Assembly (NCBI RefSeq): GCF_000349205.1
Contig: NZ_APHR01000056.1
Location: forward strand, 82-33,000
DNA length: 32,919 nucleotides
Reading direction: 5' to 3'
Source of the DNA: Methylophaga lonarensis MPL
Lineage (GTDB): Bacteria; Pseudomonadota; Gammaproteobacteria; Nitrosococcales; Methylophagaceae
A program made the translations under genes and the position numbers. Shown here piece by piece: positions 8,487 through 18,750 of this stretch (its first letter is position 1; every line of letters starts with the position of its first letter). Below the pieces are notes generated by a model. The model did no database searches. It worked only from the letters and a program-made list of their open reading frames with translations, and had not been told where the DNA came from.

Positions 8487-9260
8487 TCAAAACACATCTT
8501 TTTTGCTGCGCAGTCGACGGAAAACTTCGATTGCCTCCAAAGGCTCGACATCATTGTCATTACGAAGCTGACAGGCCACACTCGGCTGGTCACAGCGTAA
8601 AAAAGGGTTGGTCTGCAGCTCATCAGCAAGTCGTGACGGTACGGTGCTGAGATCATGCGCACGTAGCTGTCGGCAATGCGCTAAGCGAAGGTGCAGAGCC
8701 TGATTGTCTGGTTCGATGCTCAGGGCAAACAGCAGGTTGTTGAGTGTGTATTCATGGGCGCAGTAGATTTCAGTGTGTGCGGGAAGCTGGCGAAGTCTTA
8801 ATAAGGACGCATAAAGCTGTTCAGCAGTGCCACCCAGCAACCGACCGCAGCCACCGGCAAACAGTGTGTCACCGCAGAACAGTTTGCCATCAAGCAGATA
8901 GCTGATGTGTCCAGCGGTATGTCCCGGGGTATCAAGGATTTGCACTGCTGGGAAAGCAGGATGCAGGCTTAAACCACTGTGTTCCGCGAGGGGATGGCTC
9001 ATCTCAGGTATCTGTTCCTGTCGGGGGCCGAACACAGGCAAATCGGCATAGCTTTGACGCAGTTGCCGGATGCCGCCCACATGGTCGTGATGGTGATGTG
9101 TGATCAGAATCGCGACAGGCTCGAGTTCGAGAGTTTGCAACTTCCTAAGGACGGGTTCTGCACTGCCGGGATCGACGATCATGGTTTCCGCGCTGTGTTC
9201 AGATTGAATCAGCCAGATATAATTATCTTCAAATGCATTAACGGCATGCACTTTCAGCAT
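8487..9260 (-). CDS. gloB: Hydroxyacylglutathione hydrolase (glyoxalase II)
   Basis: The 257-residue metallo-beta-lactamase-fold enzyme hydrolyses S-lactoylglutathione to lactate and glutathione in methylglyoxal detoxification. The metal motif THHHHDHVGG is complete, and further ligands are in DTPGHTAGHISY, CGDTLFAGGCGR and CAHEYTLNN. The C-terminal HAGH domain covers about residues 165-257 and ends in RRLRSKKDVF. Length is normal. Its start overlaps or lies a few bases from the start of the divergent methyltransferase, so the promoter must sit inside the neighbouring gene. The order gloB, yafS-type gene, rnhA, dnaQ is also found in E. coli. Confidence 0.97.
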   Translation of the reverse strand: MLKVHAVNAFEDNYIWLIQSEHSAETMIVDPGSAEPVLRKLQTLELEPVAILITHHHHDHVGGIRQLRQSYADLPVFGPRQEQIPEMSHPLAEHSGLSLHPAFPAVQILDTPGHTAGHISYLLDGKLFCGDTLFAGGCGRLLGGTAEQLYASLLRLRQLPAHTEIYCAHEYTLNNLLFALSIEPDNQALHLRLAHCRQLRAHDLSTVPSRLADELQTNPFLRCDQPSVACQLRNDNDVEPLEAIEVFRRLRSKKDVF

Positions 9261-9279
9261 GAAAGACTCCCGGTGGGTG

Positions 9280-10029
9280 ATGACAGATTATAGAATGCAC
9301 GAGCAACAAATGTCGGAATGGTGGGCGAGTCCGCTGGGACAGCGCCTGGACCAGTCTGAACGCGATGCGCTGTTTTCACTCAAACATCTGCTGTATGGCT
9401 ATTATCAAGTTCAGATTGGCGGCAACAGTCTGTTATTGCCCGGCTCCAAACGACCCGAAGCATTACTTCGCGTTGGTGAACATGCCGATGTGGTTGCTCA
9501 ACCCGAGAACTTGCCGTTCAAATCTCATAGTATCGATAGTTTGATGTTGATGCATGTGCTTGAGTTCTCTACCGACCCACATCAATTGCTCAGAGAGGCT
9601 GAACGAGTGCTGATGGATGATGGCACCTTGGTGTTGTGTTGTTTCAACCCACTCAGCTTATGGGGCATGAAACGCTTGTTTTCCTGGCAGGACAGGCCTC
9701 CCTGGAATGGTCACTTTTTCTCCCGCTCCAGGATTCAGGATTGGTTGGCGCTGCTCAATTTTCAGATTATTGATCGCCGAGCGCTCGGCTTTACACTGCC
9801 CAGTCAGTCTTTACGGTTGCTTAGATGGACCCGTTTTATGCCACGCTGGGGGGCAAGACTCTGGCCCTTTTTTTGTGGCGTGACCATTGTGGTTGCCAGT
9901 AAACGTACTATTCCGCTGACACCACTGCCCGTGCGCTGGCGGCAGGCAGCGCTGTTTCCGAAAACCCGCTTGGTTAATCGGCCTTTAACTCGTCATGACA
10001 GACACACAGGAACCCCCGAAGATGGATGA
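9280..10029 (+). CDS. YafS-like class I methyltransferase-fold protein
   Basis: About 249 residues from the ATG at 9280. Other in-frame ATGs exist at 9259, 9295 and 9310, and none has a convincing Shine-Dalgarno, so the start is uncertain. The C-terminal half of a Rossmann methyltransferase is clear: [38 protein letters not shown], then [12 protein letters not shown]. The glycine-rich SAM-binding motif I expected near the N-terminus is not evident (the region reads [13 protein letters not shown]), as in E. coli YafS, so activity is doubtful. No substrate is known. The neighbours gloB, rnhA and dnaQ match the E. coli order; the 3' end overlaps the start of rnhA. Confidence 0.8.
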   Translation: MTDYRMHEQQMSEWWASPLGQRLDQSERDALFSLKHLLYGYYQVQIGGNSLLLPGSKRPEALLRVGEHADVVAQPENLPFKSHSIDSLMLMHVLEFSTDPHQLLREAERVLMDDGTLVLCCFNPLSLWGMKRLFSWQDRPPWNGHFFSRSRIQDWLALLNFQIIDRRALGFTLPSQSLRLLRWTRFMPRWGARLWPFFCGVTIVVASKRTIPLTPLPVRWRQAALFPKTRLVNRPLTRHDRHTGTPEDG

Positions 10030-10468
10030 AGTGGATATTTTTACCGATGGAGCCTGTAGTGGTAATCCCGGGCCGGGCGGTTGGGGAGCTATTTTGCGGC
10101 TGCGTGGCAAACAGGTAGAGAAGGAATTATCCGGCGCAGAACCCGACACCACCAATAACCGTATGGAAATGATGGCGGTCATTGCTGCTTTGGAAGCTTT
10201 GAAAAAACCTTGTAAGGTGACAATCACCACAGATTCTCAGTATGTAATGAAAGGCATGACCGAATGGCTGTCCGGCTGGAAAGCCAAGCAGTGGAAAACC
10301 GCCGCGCGCAAGCCGGTCAAAAATGCCGATTTGTGGCAACGGCTGGACAAGGCGGTGAGTCAGCATCAAGTCAAATGGCAGTGGGTGCGTGGCCATGATG
10401 GACATCCAGACAATGAGCGTGCCGATCAACTGGCAGTCAATGCCCGGCAACAACTTCAAGCGAAATAA
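9995..10468 (+). CDS. rnhA: Ribonuclease HI
   Basis: The product cuts RNA in RNA-DNA hybrids using two metal ions. The active-site carboxylates are visible: Asp in [17 protein letters not shown], Glu in NNRMEMMAV, Asp in [10 protein letters not shown], and the final Asp in DNERADQLA, preceded by the basic handle [15 protein letters not shown]. The ATG at 9995 gives 157 residues. The ATG at 10022 (148 residues, AGGA 10 bases upstream) matches the E. coli N-terminus better and may be the true start. The first 35 bases overlap the methyltransferase gene; dnaQ starts 11 bases after the stop. Confidence 0.96.
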   Translation: MTDTQEPPKMDEVDIFTDGACSGNPGPGGWGAILRLRGKQVEKELSGAEPDTTNNRMEMMAVIAALEALKKPCKVTITTDSQYVMKGMTEWLSGWKAKQWKTAARKPVKNADLWQRLDKAVSQHQVKWQWVRGHDGHPDNERADQLAVNARQQLQAK

Positions 10469-10479
10469 GAGGCTCGACG

Positions 10480-11226
10480 GTGACTGAACAACAAACAAAA
10501 CGACAGATTGTGCTTGATACCGAAACCACCGGTATTAGTACGGCTGAAGATCATCGCATCATCGAAATCGGCTGTGTGGAAATTATCAATCGTCGTGCCA
10601 CGGGGCAAACCTTTCATCAATACATCAACCCGCAGAGAGAAATCGATGCCGGTGCCATAGAAGTGCACGGTATTACCAACGATTTTCTTGCTGACAAACC
10701 GGTGTTTGCTGACATCGCCAAGGCGTTTATCGATTTTGTCAGCGGTGCCGAATTAATCATTCACAACGCACCGTTTGACGTTGGCTTTCTGGATCATGAA
10801 TTTGGCAAGCTGGAGATCAACCATCGCATTGCAGATATCTGTGAGGTTGTTGATACGCTGAAGATGGCGCGTGACAAACATCCCGGCCAGAAAAACAATC
10901 TGGATGCCTTGTGTAAACGCTACCAGGTTGATAACTCCAATCGTGATTTGCACGGCGCTCTGCTGGATGCCGAAATTCTGGCCGAAGTCTACCTGGCCAT
11001 GACCGGTGGCCAAGTCAGCTTGTCACTGGCGGCGGAACATCAAGAAGCTCCGACTGCCGACGAACAGCCGCTGGACAATGCCTTTACAGCATCAGCACGG
11101 CCAGCCTTGAAAATCATTCATGCAGACGAGCATGAGCTGGCGGCTCATCAGGCTATGCTGGAATTGATTGACAAAAAAAGTGATGGCGCCTGTGTCTGGC
11201 TCAAAGATAATCAGACAGCAGGTTAA
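10480..11226 (+). CDS. dnaQ: DNA polymerase III epsilon subunit (3'-5' exonuclease)
   Basis: A 248-residue proofreading exonuclease of the DEDDh family. Exo I is IVLDTETTGIS (Asp and Glu), Exo II is IIHNAPFDVGFLDHEF, and Exo III is HGALLDAEILAEVY, with His and the last Asp. It removes mismatched bases as part of the replicative polymerase core; the C-terminal tail after about residue 185 would contact the alpha subunit. The GTG start at 10480 has AGAGG seven bases upstream, which decides the start. In E. coli dnaQ is divergent from rnhA; here both face the same way and are probably co-transcribed. Confidence 0.97.
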   Translation: MTEQQTKRQIVLDTETTGISTAEDHRIIEIGCVEIINRRATGQTFHQYINPQREIDAGAIEVHGITNDFLADKPVFADIAKAFIDFVSGAELIIHNAPFDVGFLDHEFGKLEINHRIADICEVVDTLKMARDKHPGQKNNLDALCKRYQVDNSNRDLHGALLDAEILAEVYLAMTGGQVSLSLAAEHQEAPTADEQPLDNAFTASARPALKIIHADEHELAAHQAMLELIDKKSDGACVWLKDNQTAG

Positions 11227-11248
11227 TTCAAAAAAATCAGGCCATTGG

Positions 11249-11276
11249 CTTGAAATGTGTTTCTTGGCCCCCAAAT
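11249..11276 (+). promoter_or_regulatory. Sigma-32 heat-shock promoter of grpE
   Basis: CTTGAAA at 11249-11255, then a 13-base spacer, then CCCCAAAT at 11269-11276. This is a near-perfect match to the RpoH consensus (CTTGAAA, 13-15 bases, CCCCATNT). It lies about 35 bases before the grpE start codon. Confidence 0.85.
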
Positions 11277-11311
11277 AGAACCTGTCTTCAGTAAAGCGAA
11301 AACGGGTCAAC

Positions 11312-11863
11312 ATGAGTCAAGAAGAAATCAACAACACAGACAACAGTCTGGATGCAACACCAGACCAGCAAACACAACCTGCCTCGGAATCACCGTCCGA
11401 TGTCAGCCCCGAGCAGCTGCTTGAACAAGCCCAGGCCAAAGCCGATGAGTACTGGAACGAGTTACTGCGTGCCCGTGCAGATTTGGAAAATATGCGTCGT
11501 CGGCATAGTCGTGATCTTGAAAGTGCCCACAAGCATGCGCTCGACAGATTTGTCACCGAGCTGTTGCCGGTGTGTGACAGCCTTGAACTGGGGCTGAATG
11601 CGGCAGGCAATGAAGAAGCCAATTTGTCATCGGTTCGCGATGGCATGGATATGACACTCAAAATGCTGATCAGTGCCATTGCCAAGTTTGGTCTGGAACA
11701 GATCAACCCGGAAGGTGAAGCCTTTGATCCGGAACTGCATCAGGCAATGGCCATGCAGCCAGTCGAGGGCAAAGAAGCCAATCAGGTGATTGCGGTCATG
11801 CAAAAAGGTTATCGCTTCAATGGGCGTTTGCTCAGGCCTGCCATGGTGGTGGTCTCGCAATAA
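11312..11863 (+). CDS. grpE: Nucleotide exchange factor GrpE
   Basis: The 183-residue cochaperone releases ADP from DnaK. It has an acidic, Gln-rich disordered start, a long helix (about residues 30-85, containing EYWNELLRARADLENMRRRH), and the C-terminal beta domain with NPEGEAFDPELHQAMAM and GYRFNGRLLRPAMVVVS, the usual family signature. Length is normal. A sigma-32 promoter lies directly upstream. dnaK follows after 111 bases with a second heat-shock promoter. Confidence 0.98.
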   Translation: MSQEEINNTDNSLDATPDQQTQPASESPSDVSPEQLLEQAQAKADEYWNELLRARADLENMRRRHSRDLESAHKHALDRFVTELLPVCDSLELGLNAAGNEEANLSSVRDGMDMTLKMLISAIAKFGLEQINPEGEAFDPELHQAMAMQPVEGKEANQVIAVMQKGYRFNGRLLRPAMVVVSQ

Positions 11864-11888
11864 ATCATCACCGTACAAAGTGAAGGGA

Positions 11889-11916
11889 CTTGAAATCCAC
11901 TGACAGCTCCCCAACC
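11889..11916 (+). promoter_or_regulatory. Sigma-32 heat-shock promoter of dnaK
   Basis: CTTGAAA at 11889-11895, a 13-base spacer, and CCCCAACC at 11909-11916 match the RpoH consensus well. It lies in the grpE-dnaK gap about 58 bases before the dnaK start, giving dnaK its own heat-shock start site. Confidence 0.82.
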
Positions 11917-11974
11917 TAGAGACACAACAGCTGGTAAAGCCAGTCAGAGTTCAGAGAATTTCGGAGAATTATTT

Positions 11975-13891
11975 ATGGGTAAAATTATTGGAATCGATTT
12001 GGGTACCACCAACTCATGCGTAGCAGTGTTGGAAGATGGTAAAGCCCGGGTTATCGAAAATAGCGAAGGTGATCGCACTACGCCATCGATTGTCGCCTTC
12101 ACCAAAGACAACGAAGTACTGGTAGGTCAATCAGCAAAAAGACAAGCGGTGACCAACCCGAGCAACACACTGTACGGTATCAAACGACTGATCGGTCGTA
12201 AGTTCAAAGAAGATGTCGTTCAGCGTGATATCGACATGGTGCCTTACAAGATTGTTGAAGCCGACAACGGTGACGCCTGGGTTCAGGCCAACGACAAAAA
12301 AATGGCTCCACCAGAAATTTCTGCGCGTGTCTTGATGAAGATGAAAAAAACCGCTGAGGAATTCCTGGGTGAACCGGTTACAGAAGCCGTAGTTACCGTA
12401 CCTGCTTACTTCAACGATTCACAACGTCAGGCGACTAAAGACGCTGGCAAGATTGCCGGTCTTGAAGTCAAACGTATCATCAACGAGCCGACCGCTGCTG
12501 CTCTGGCTTACGGCATGGACAAAAAGCGTGGTGACTCCACGGTTGTGGTTTATGACCTGGGTGGCGGTACCTTTGACGTATCGATCATCGAAATTGCTGA
12601 CATCGAAGGTGAGCACCAATTTGAGGTGCTGGCGACCAACGGTGATACCTTCCTCGGCGGTGAAGACTTTGACCAGCGCATCATTGATTTTCTGGTCAGC
12701 GAATTCAAGAAAGATCAAGGCGTTGATTTGAGCAAGGATCCTCTGGCGCTGCAACGTCTGAAAGATGCGGCTGAAAAAGCAAAAATTGAGCTGTCCTCAA
12801 GCCAACAAACAGATATCAACCTGCCATACATCACAGCCGATGCCAGCGGTCCAAAACACATGGAAATCCGCCTGACCCGTGCCAAGCTGGAATCTCTGGT
12901 TGATGACTTGATTACACGCAGTCTTGAGCCTTGCAAGGTGGCGTTGAAAGATGCCGGACTGTCTGTCTCTGAGATCAGTGAAGTCATTCTGGTCGGTGGT
13001 CAGACGCGCATGCCGAAAGTACAAGAAGCTGTTAAAGAGCTGTTTGGCAAAGAACCACGCCGTGATGTAAACCCTGATGAAGCGGTGGCTGTAGGTGCGG
13101 CGATTCAGGCTGCGGTACTGGCAGGTGATGTCAAAGACGTACTCCTGCTTGACGTGACGCCGTTGAGCCTGGGTATCGAAACCATGGGTGGTGTGATGAC
13201 CAAACTGGTTGAGAAAAACACCACGATTCCGACCAAAGCACAGCAGGTTTTCTCGACCGCCGATGACAATCAGCCTGCGGTGACCATTCACGTGCTGCAA
13301 GGTGAGCGTGAAATGGCCTCTGCCAACAAATCATTGGGTCGTTTTGATCTGGCCGATATTCCACCTGCGCCACGCGGTGTCCCACAAATCGAAGTGACGT
13401 TTGATATTGATGCCAACGGTATCCTCAACGTGTCGGCCAAAGACAAGGCCACAGGCAAGGAACAATCCATTGTCATCAAGGCTTCCAGTGGTCTGAGTGA
13501 CGAAGAAGTGGAAAAAATGGTCAAGGATGCCGAAGCGCATGCCGAGGAAGATCGTAAGTTCCACGAACTGGTCACCGCGCGTAACACTGCAGATGGTTTG
13601 ATTCACGCCACCAACAAGTCACTGAAAGACCTGGGTGACAAAGTTGATGCGGCAGAAAAATCTGCGATTGAATCTGCTATCGAGAGCCTGCAGGAAGCAC
13701 TGAAAGGTGAAGACAAGGCTGATATCGAAGCAAAAACCAACACATTGTCAGAAGCGGCTGCCAAACTGGCTGAGCGAGCCTATGCCGAAAATGCTGAAGC
13801 AGGCGACGGCGCTGCCTCAGAGTCAGCGGCCGAAGCAAGTGACGATGTTGTTGATGCCGAGTTTGAAGAAGTCAACGACGACAAGAAGTAA
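11975..13891 (+). CDS. dnaK: Chaperone DnaK (Hsp70)
   Basis: The 638-residue Hsp70 binds exposed hydrophobic segments of client proteins in an ATP-driven cycle with DnaJ and GrpE. The ATPase domain opens with [17 protein letters not shown]; the second phosphate loop is [13 protein letters not shown], followed by [10 protein letters not shown]. The linker is [19 protein letters not shown], and the substrate-binding domain contains VLQGERE and [19 protein letters not shown]. The C-terminus is acidic and ends EEVNDDKK, close to the usual EEVxDxKK tail. It has its own sigma-32 promoter and a hairpin terminator just downstream, with dnaJ 83 bases later. Confidence 0.99.
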   Translation: MGKIIGIDLGTTNSCVAVLEDGKARVIENSEGDRTTPSIVAFTKDNEVLVGQSAKRQAVTNPSNTLYGIKRLIGRKFKEDVVQRDIDMVPYKIVEADNGDAWVQANDKKMAPPEISARVLMKMKKTAEEFLGEPVTEAVVTVPAYFNDSQRQATKDAGKIAGLEVKRIINEPTAAALAYGMDKKRGDSTVVVYDLGGGTFDVSIIEIADIEGEHQFEVLATNGDTFLGGEDFDQRIIDFLVSEFKKDQGVDLSKDPLALQRLKDAAEKAKIELSSSQQTDINLPYITADASGPKHMEIRLTRAKLESLVDDLITRSLEPCKVALKDAGLSVSEISEVILVGGQTRMPKVQEAVKELFGKEPRRDVNPDEAVAVGAAIQAAVLAGDVKDVLLLDVTPLSLGIETMGGVMTKLVEKNTTIPTKAQQVFSTADDNQPAVTIHVLQGEREMASANKSLGRFDLADIPPAPRGVPQIEVTFDIDANGILNVSAKDKATGKEQSIVIKASSGLSDEEVEKMVKDAEAHAEEDRKFHELVTARNTADGLIHATNKSLKDLGDKVDAAEKSAIESAIESLQEALKGEDKADIEAKTNTLSEAAAKLAERAYAENAEAGDGAASESAAEASDDVVDAEFEEVNDDKK

Positions 13892-13919
13892 TCTCATCTC
13901 GATAATGACCTTGCAAACG

Positions 13920-13950
13920 GGCGTGGAACAAAATTCCGCGCCTGTTTTGC
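13920..13950 (+). terminator. Hairpin terminator or attenuator between dnaK and dnaJ
   Basis: GGCGTGGAA (13920-13928) pairs with TTCCGCGCC (13934-13942), nine pairs with one G-T, over a five-base loop, followed by the T-rich TGTTTTGCTT. It lies between dnaK and dnaJ and could lower dnaJ transcription relative to dnaK. Confidence 0.6.
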
Positions 13951-13974
13951 TTGAATAACAAGACCAGACAAGAC

Positions 13975-15087
13975 ATGGCCAAACAAGATTACTACGAACT
14001 GCTCGGCGTGGCGCGAACTGCCACAGAGGCCGAAATCAAAAAAGCCTATCGTCGCATGGCGATGAAGTATCACCCGGATCGTAATCCGGATGACAAAGAC
14101 GCCGAAGCCAAATTCAAAGAAGCCAAAGAAGCCTACGAAGTTCTGTCTGATACCCGCAAACGGGCCGCTTATGATCAATTTGGTCACGCCGGTGTTGATA
14201 ACAGTGCCGGAGCTGGCGGTTTCCGTGGTGGTGCCGGTGGTTTTAGCGATATCTTTGGCGATGTGTTCAACGATATCTTTGGCGCAGGCGGTAGACATCA
14301 GAACTATCGCGGTGCCGATCTGCGTTATCGACTTGAGTTAACGCTGGAAGAAGCCGTTGCCGGTACAACCGCCACCATCAGGATTCCAGTTCATGTGACC
14401 TGTAAAACCTGTGATGGCACAGGTGCCAAGCCTGGCAGCCAGCCAGTCACTTGTACCACCTGTGGCGGGCATGGACAGGTTAGAATTCAGCAAGGTTTCT
14501 TTACCGTGCAGCAAACCTGTCCACACTGCCATGGTACCGGCAAGATGATTCAGGATCCTTGCTCTGACTGTCACGGCGAAGGCGTGATTCAGGAACAGAA
14601 AACGCTGCAGGTCAAGGTGCCTGCGGGAGTGGATACCGGAGACAGAATCAGGCTGGCCGGTGAGGGTGAGGCTGGCACAGGCGGTGCGCCAGCGGGCGAT
14701 CTGTATGTTGAAGTGTCGGTCAAACATCATGATGTGTTTACCCGTGATGGTAATAACCTGTTTTGCGATGTACCGATAAGTTTTGTGACCGCGACATTGG
14801 GCGGCGAAGTGGAAGTGCCCACCCTTAACGGCAAGGCCGTGTTGAAAGTGCCGGAAGGTACCCAGACCGGCCAGCAGTTCCGCTTGCGTTCCAAAGGGGT
14901 TCAGTCGGTTCGAAGTGGTAGTCCCGGCGACTTGTTGTGTCGAGTCATCATCGAAACACCTGTAAAATTATCGAAAAAACAGAAAGAATTGTTACAAGCC
15001 TTTGAGGACACTTTGAAGGACGGTAACAATGCCCACACCCCTAAACACAGTTCATGGCTTGACGCAGTCAAGCGCTTTTTTGAGTAA
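13975..15087 (+). CDS. dnaJ: Chaperone DnaJ (Hsp40)
   Basis: The 370-residue cochaperone delivers clients to DnaK and stimulates its ATPase. The J domain (residues 1-70) has the HPD tripeptide in [11 protein letters not shown] Gly/Phe-rich linker follows (about 75-115). Four zinc-binding repeats are visible: [24 protein letters not shown] and CSDCHGEG. The C-terminal substrate domains follow. I chose the ATG at 13975 ([10 protein letters not shown]) because it matches the family start; an upstream in-frame TTG at 13951 lies in the T tract of the preceding terminator. No separate heat-shock promoter is seen, so it depends at least partly on read-through from dnaK. Confidence 0.98.
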   Translation: MAKQDYYELLGVARTATEAEIKKAYRRMAMKYHPDRNPDDKDAEAKFKEAKEAYEVLSDTRKRAAYDQFGHAGVDNSAGAGGFRGGAGGFSDIFGDVFNDIFGAGGRHQNYRGADLRYRLELTLEEAVAGTTATIRIPVHVTCKTCDGTGAKPGSQPVTCTTCGGHGQVRIQQGFFTVQQTCPHCHGTGKMIQDPCSDCHGEGVIQEQKTLQVKVPAGVDTGDRIRLAGEGEAGTGGAPAGDLYVEVSVKHHDVFTRDGNNLFCDVPISFVTATLGGEVEVPTLNGKAVLKVPEGTQTGQQFRLRSKGVQSVRSGSPGDLLCRVIIETPVKLSKKQKELLQAFEDTLKDGNNAHTPKHSSWLDAVKRFFE

Positions 15088-15106
15088 GGGATGGATTTGC
15101 CAATAC

Positions 15107-15145
15107 AGGCTGGCTGAGCTAACTTCTCGCCAGCCTTTTTTATTT
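15107..15145 (+). terminator. Intrinsic terminator after dnaJ
   Basis: AGGCTGGC (15107-15114) pairs perfectly with GCCAGCCT (15129-15136). The loop can extend the stem by GAG/CTC, and a long T run follows (15136-15146, broken by one A). It ends the heat-shock block and lies 25 bases before dapB. Confidence 0.85.
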
Positions 15146-15149
15146 TTGA

Positions 15150-15980
<831 letters not shown>

Positions 15981-16058
15981 TTCGCTGTTGGGTTGTGGGC
16001 TTCGCTTTATCATGACTTGTCTGGTAAGATGCAGGGCTCGAAACAAAAATGATAAGAA

Positions 16059-16083
16059 TGTTTCATTGTGCGGGAATGAGACA
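16059..16083 (+). other. Unexplained hairpin in the dapB-thioredoxin gap
   Basis: TGTTTCATT (16059-16067) pairs with AATGAGACA (16075-16083), nine pairs with one G-T, over a seven-base loop. No T tract follows. It lies 22 bases before the next start codon, so it could shape the 5' leader of that gene, or be chance. The rest of this 125-base gap shows nothing clear. Confidence 0.3.
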
Positions 16084-16105
16084 GCATGGAAAGATGTGAG
16101 CAATT

Positions 16106-16660
16106 ATGGCTTTAGAAACACCCGTTTGTGACTTTGGCTTGTCGGCGATAGATTTCAAATTGCCGGCCACTGACGGTAAAATCTGGACCCTTGAAGATTG
16201 TCGCGGTGATAACGGCCTGTTGGTCATGTTTATCTGTAATCACTGCCCTTACGTCAAAGCCATTCTGGATCGCCTGGTGCGAGATACCAGAGAACTCAAG
16301 CAATACGGTATCAATTCGGTTGCCATTATGGCTAACGATGTTACCGAATACCCTGAGGATTCGTTGGAGAACATGCAACGTATCGCCGAACAGGCAGGGT
16401 TCAATTTTCCATACCTCTACGATGAATCTCAGCAAGTAGCCAAGGCTTATGGCGCGGTGTGTACACCGGACTTTTTTGGCTACAACAAAGAGTTGCAATT
16501 GCAATATCGTGGGCGTCTGGATGCCAGTAGAAAAGAGGCCGCTGAACCGGATGTCAGACGTGATCTGTTTGAATCGATGAAGCAGGTTGCACAAACAGGC
16601 CACGGTCCGGATACGCAAGTACCGAGTATGGGCTGCTCGATTAAGTGGCGAGCGGCTTGA
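16106..16660 (+). CDS. Thioredoxin-fold redoxin (AhpC/TSA-like)
   Basis: A 184-residue cytoplasmic protein with no signal peptide. It opens with a redoxin-type strand (FKLPATDGKIWTLEDC), and the active-site CxxC is C44-N-H-C47-P in MFICNHCPYV. The family is annotated as thioredoxin-like, with probable disulfide or peroxide-related redox activity; no substrate is known. The cis-Pro region YGAVCTPDFFGYN fits the fold. The start ATG has GTGAG five bases upstream. The last codons lie inside a hairpin terminator (16632-16668), and tkt begins 26 bases after the stop. Confidence 0.87.
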   Translation: MALETPVCDFGLSAIDFKLPATDGKIWTLEDCRGDNGLLVMFICNHCPYVKAILDRLVRDTRELKQYGINSVAIMANDVTEYPEDSLENMQRIAEQAGFNFPYLYDESQQVAKAYGAVCTPDFFGYNKELQLQYRGRLDASRKEAAEPDVRRDLFESMKQVAQTGHGPDTQVPSMGCSIKWRAA

Positions 16661-16668
16661 TTTTTTTT
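16632..16668 (+). terminator. Intrinsic terminator overlapping the 3' end of the redoxin gene
   Basis: GCTGCTCG (16632-16639) pairs with CGAGCGGC (16649-16656), eight pairs with one G-T, over a nine-base loop. Eight T residues (16661-16668) follow right after the stop codon. The stem lies within the last coding codons. Only 18 bases separate the T run from the tkt start. Confidence 0.68.
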
Positions 16669-16686
16669 AACAGGAGAATGTAGAAA

Positions 16687-18672
16687 ATGGCTACACGCAG
16701 ACATTTAGCGAATGCCATCCGTGCGTTGAGTATGGATGCAGTACAAAAGGCAAGCTCTGGCCACCCGGGTGCACCGATGGGTATGGCAGATATTGCCGAA
16801 GTCTTGTGGAATGATCACCTGAAACACAACCCGACCAATCCGGCCTGGGCTGACAGAGATCGTTTCATCCTGTCCAACGGCCACGGCTCGATGCTGATTT
16901 ATTCTCTGCTGCATCTGACCGGTTACGACCTGCCGATGGACTCTCTGAAAACTTTCCGTCAATTGCACTCGCAATGTGCCGGCCATCCTGAATACGGCTA
17001 TGCGCCAGGTGTGGAAACCACCACAGGTCCTCTGGGTCAAGGTATCACCAACGGTGTTGGTTTTGCCATGGCTGAAAAACTGATGGCGGATCAATTCAAC
17101 CGTCCAGGTCATGACATTGTCGATCACCACACTTATGTATTCATGGGCGACGGCTGTCTGATGGAAGGTGTTTCTCACGAAGCTTGTTCACTGGCTGGCA
17201 CATGGGGCTTGGGTAAACTGATTGCTTTCTGGGATGACAACAATATTTCTATCGACGGTCATATCGATGGCTGGTATACCGATGACACCGTTAAGCGTTT
17301 TGAATCATACGGCTGGCACGTTCAGTCTGTAGACGGTCACGATGCTGATGCAATCAATGCCGCGATTACTGCTGCTAAAGCAGTCACTGACAAACCTTCA
17401 CTGATCTGCTGCAAAACCATCATTGGTTTTGGTTCACCTAACAAGTCTGCAAGCCACGACTGCCACGGTGCACCACTGGGTGAAGAAGAAATTGCACTGA
17501 CACGTAAAGAGCTGGGTTGGGAATACGAACCATTTGTTATCCCACAAGACGTTTACGAAGGTTGGGATGGCAAAGCCAAAGGTGCTGAAGTAGAAGCTGC
17601 CTGGAATGCCAAGTTTGAAGCCTATGCCAAGGAGTTCCCTGAACTGGCAGCTGAATTCAAACGTCGCATGGCCGGTGAACTGCCAGCTAACTGGAAACAA
17701 GTCACTGACGCATTCATTGCTGAAACTAACGAAAAAGCTGAAAGTCTGGCATCACGTCAGGCGTCACAAAAAGCGATTGCTGCACTGGCTCCTACCCTGC
17801 CTGAATTCCTGGGCGGTTCTGCTGACCTGACAGGTTCAAACCTGACCAGCTGCTCTAGCTTCAAACACGTTTCAGGTAAAGAGCCTGGCAACTACATTTC
17901 TTACGGTGTTCGTGAGTTTGGTATGTATGCCATCATGAACGGTATGGCTCTGCATGGCGGCTTGCTGCCATACGGCGGTACCTTCCACATGTTCTCTGAC
18001 TACGCAAAATCTGCTCTGCGTATGGCGGCGTTGATGAAACAACGCACGATTGCTGTGCTGACGCATGACTCAATTGGTCAGGGTGAAGATGGCCCAACGC
18101 ATCAACCTATCGAAAACACTGCCGGTCTGCGTTACATCCCGAACATGGATGTATGGCGTCCTGCGGATTCTGTTGAAGTTGCGGTTGCCTGGGTTGCTGC
18201 GGTTGAGCGTACCGATGGTCCGACCAGTCTGGTACTGAGCCGTCAAGGTATTCCTGGCCGTAAGCATGATGCATCAGACTTTGAAGTCATGCGCAAAGGT
18301 GCTTATATCCTGTCAGAAGCCAATGGCAATGCGGATGTGATTCTGATCGCTACAGGTTCTGAAGTGGATCTGGCTGTTAAGTCGCAAGAAGCTCTGGCTG
18401 CAGAAGGTATCAACGCTCGCGTTGTTTCAATGCCTTCTACCAACGTGTTTGACCGTCAGGATCAAGCATACAAAGACAGCGTTCTGACACCAGGTGTCAA
18501 ACGTGTTTCAATCGAAGCGGGTGTGACTGACTTCTGGCGTAAGTATGTAGGCCTGGAAGGAGGTACAGTGGGTATCGACACCTTTGGTGAATCTGCACCG
18601 GGTGGCGTACTGATGAAACACTTCGGCTTTACTGTTGAAAACGTAGTGAAAACTGTTAAATCTGTGCTGTAA
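16687..18672 (+). CDS. tkt: Transketolase
   Basis: The 661-residue thiamine diphosphate enzyme moves two-carbon units between sugar phosphates in the pentose phosphate, Calvin and ribulose monophosphate pathways. The cofactor motif is [13 protein letters not shown] through [40 protein letters not shown] and the Pyr-domain [15 protein letters not shown] are family hallmarks. Length is normal. The start has AGGAG ten bases upstream. The gene uses CTG for nearly all leucines, unlike most neighbours, which suggests high expression. It sits directly behind a terminator and is followed by its own, so it may be a single-gene unit. Confidence 0.98.
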   Translation: MATRRHLANAIRALSMDAVQKASSGHPGAPMGMADIAEVLWNDHLKHNPTNPAWADRDRFILSNGHGSMLIYSLLHLTGYDLPMDSLKTFRQLHSQCAGHPEYGYAPGVETTTGPLGQGITNGVGFAMAEKLMADQFNRPGHDIVDHHTYVFMGDGCLMEGVSHEACSLAGTWGLGKLIAFWDDNNISIDGHIDGWYTDDTVKRFESYGWHVQSVDGHDADAINAAITAAKAVTDKPSLICCKTIIGFGSPNKSASHDCHGAPLGEEEIALTRKELGWEYEPFVIPQDVYEGWDGKAKGAEVEAAWNAKFEAYAKEFPELAAEFKRRMAGELPANWKQVTDAFIAETNEKAESLASRQASQKAIAALAPTLPEFLGGSADLTGSNLTSCSSFKHVSGKEPGNYISYGVREFGMYAIMNGMALHGGLLPYGGTFHMFSDYAKSALRMAALMKQRTIAVLTHDSIGQGEDGPTHQPIENTAGLRYIPNMDVWRPADSVEVAVAWVAAVERTDGPTSLVLSRQGIPGRKHDASDFEVMRKGAYILSEANGNADVILIATGSEVDLAVKSQEALAAEGINARVVSMPSTNVFDRQDQAYKDSVLTPGVKRVSIEAGVTDFWRKYVGLEGGTVGIDTFGESAPGGVLMKHFGFTVENVVKTVKSVL

Positions 18673-18701
18673 TCGCAGATTTGATAGATGTGTAATGAAT
18701 C

Positions 18702-18736
18702 ATGGCCAGTGGGTGCAAGCTCACTGGTCATTTTTC
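18702..18736 (+). terminator. Intrinsic terminator after tkt
   Basis: ATGGCCAGTGG (18702-18712) pairs with the segment 18721-18731 in an 11-pair stem with two G-T pairs over an eight-base loop, followed by TTTTT. It separates tkt from gap. Confidence 0.8.
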
Positions 18737-18750
18737 TGTCATAGACGATG

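Noticed and set aside
12419-13606. Long minus-strand open frames inside dnaK
   Set aside because: They are antisense shadows of a well-conserved gene, lack recognisable motifs and have no Shine-Dalgarno.
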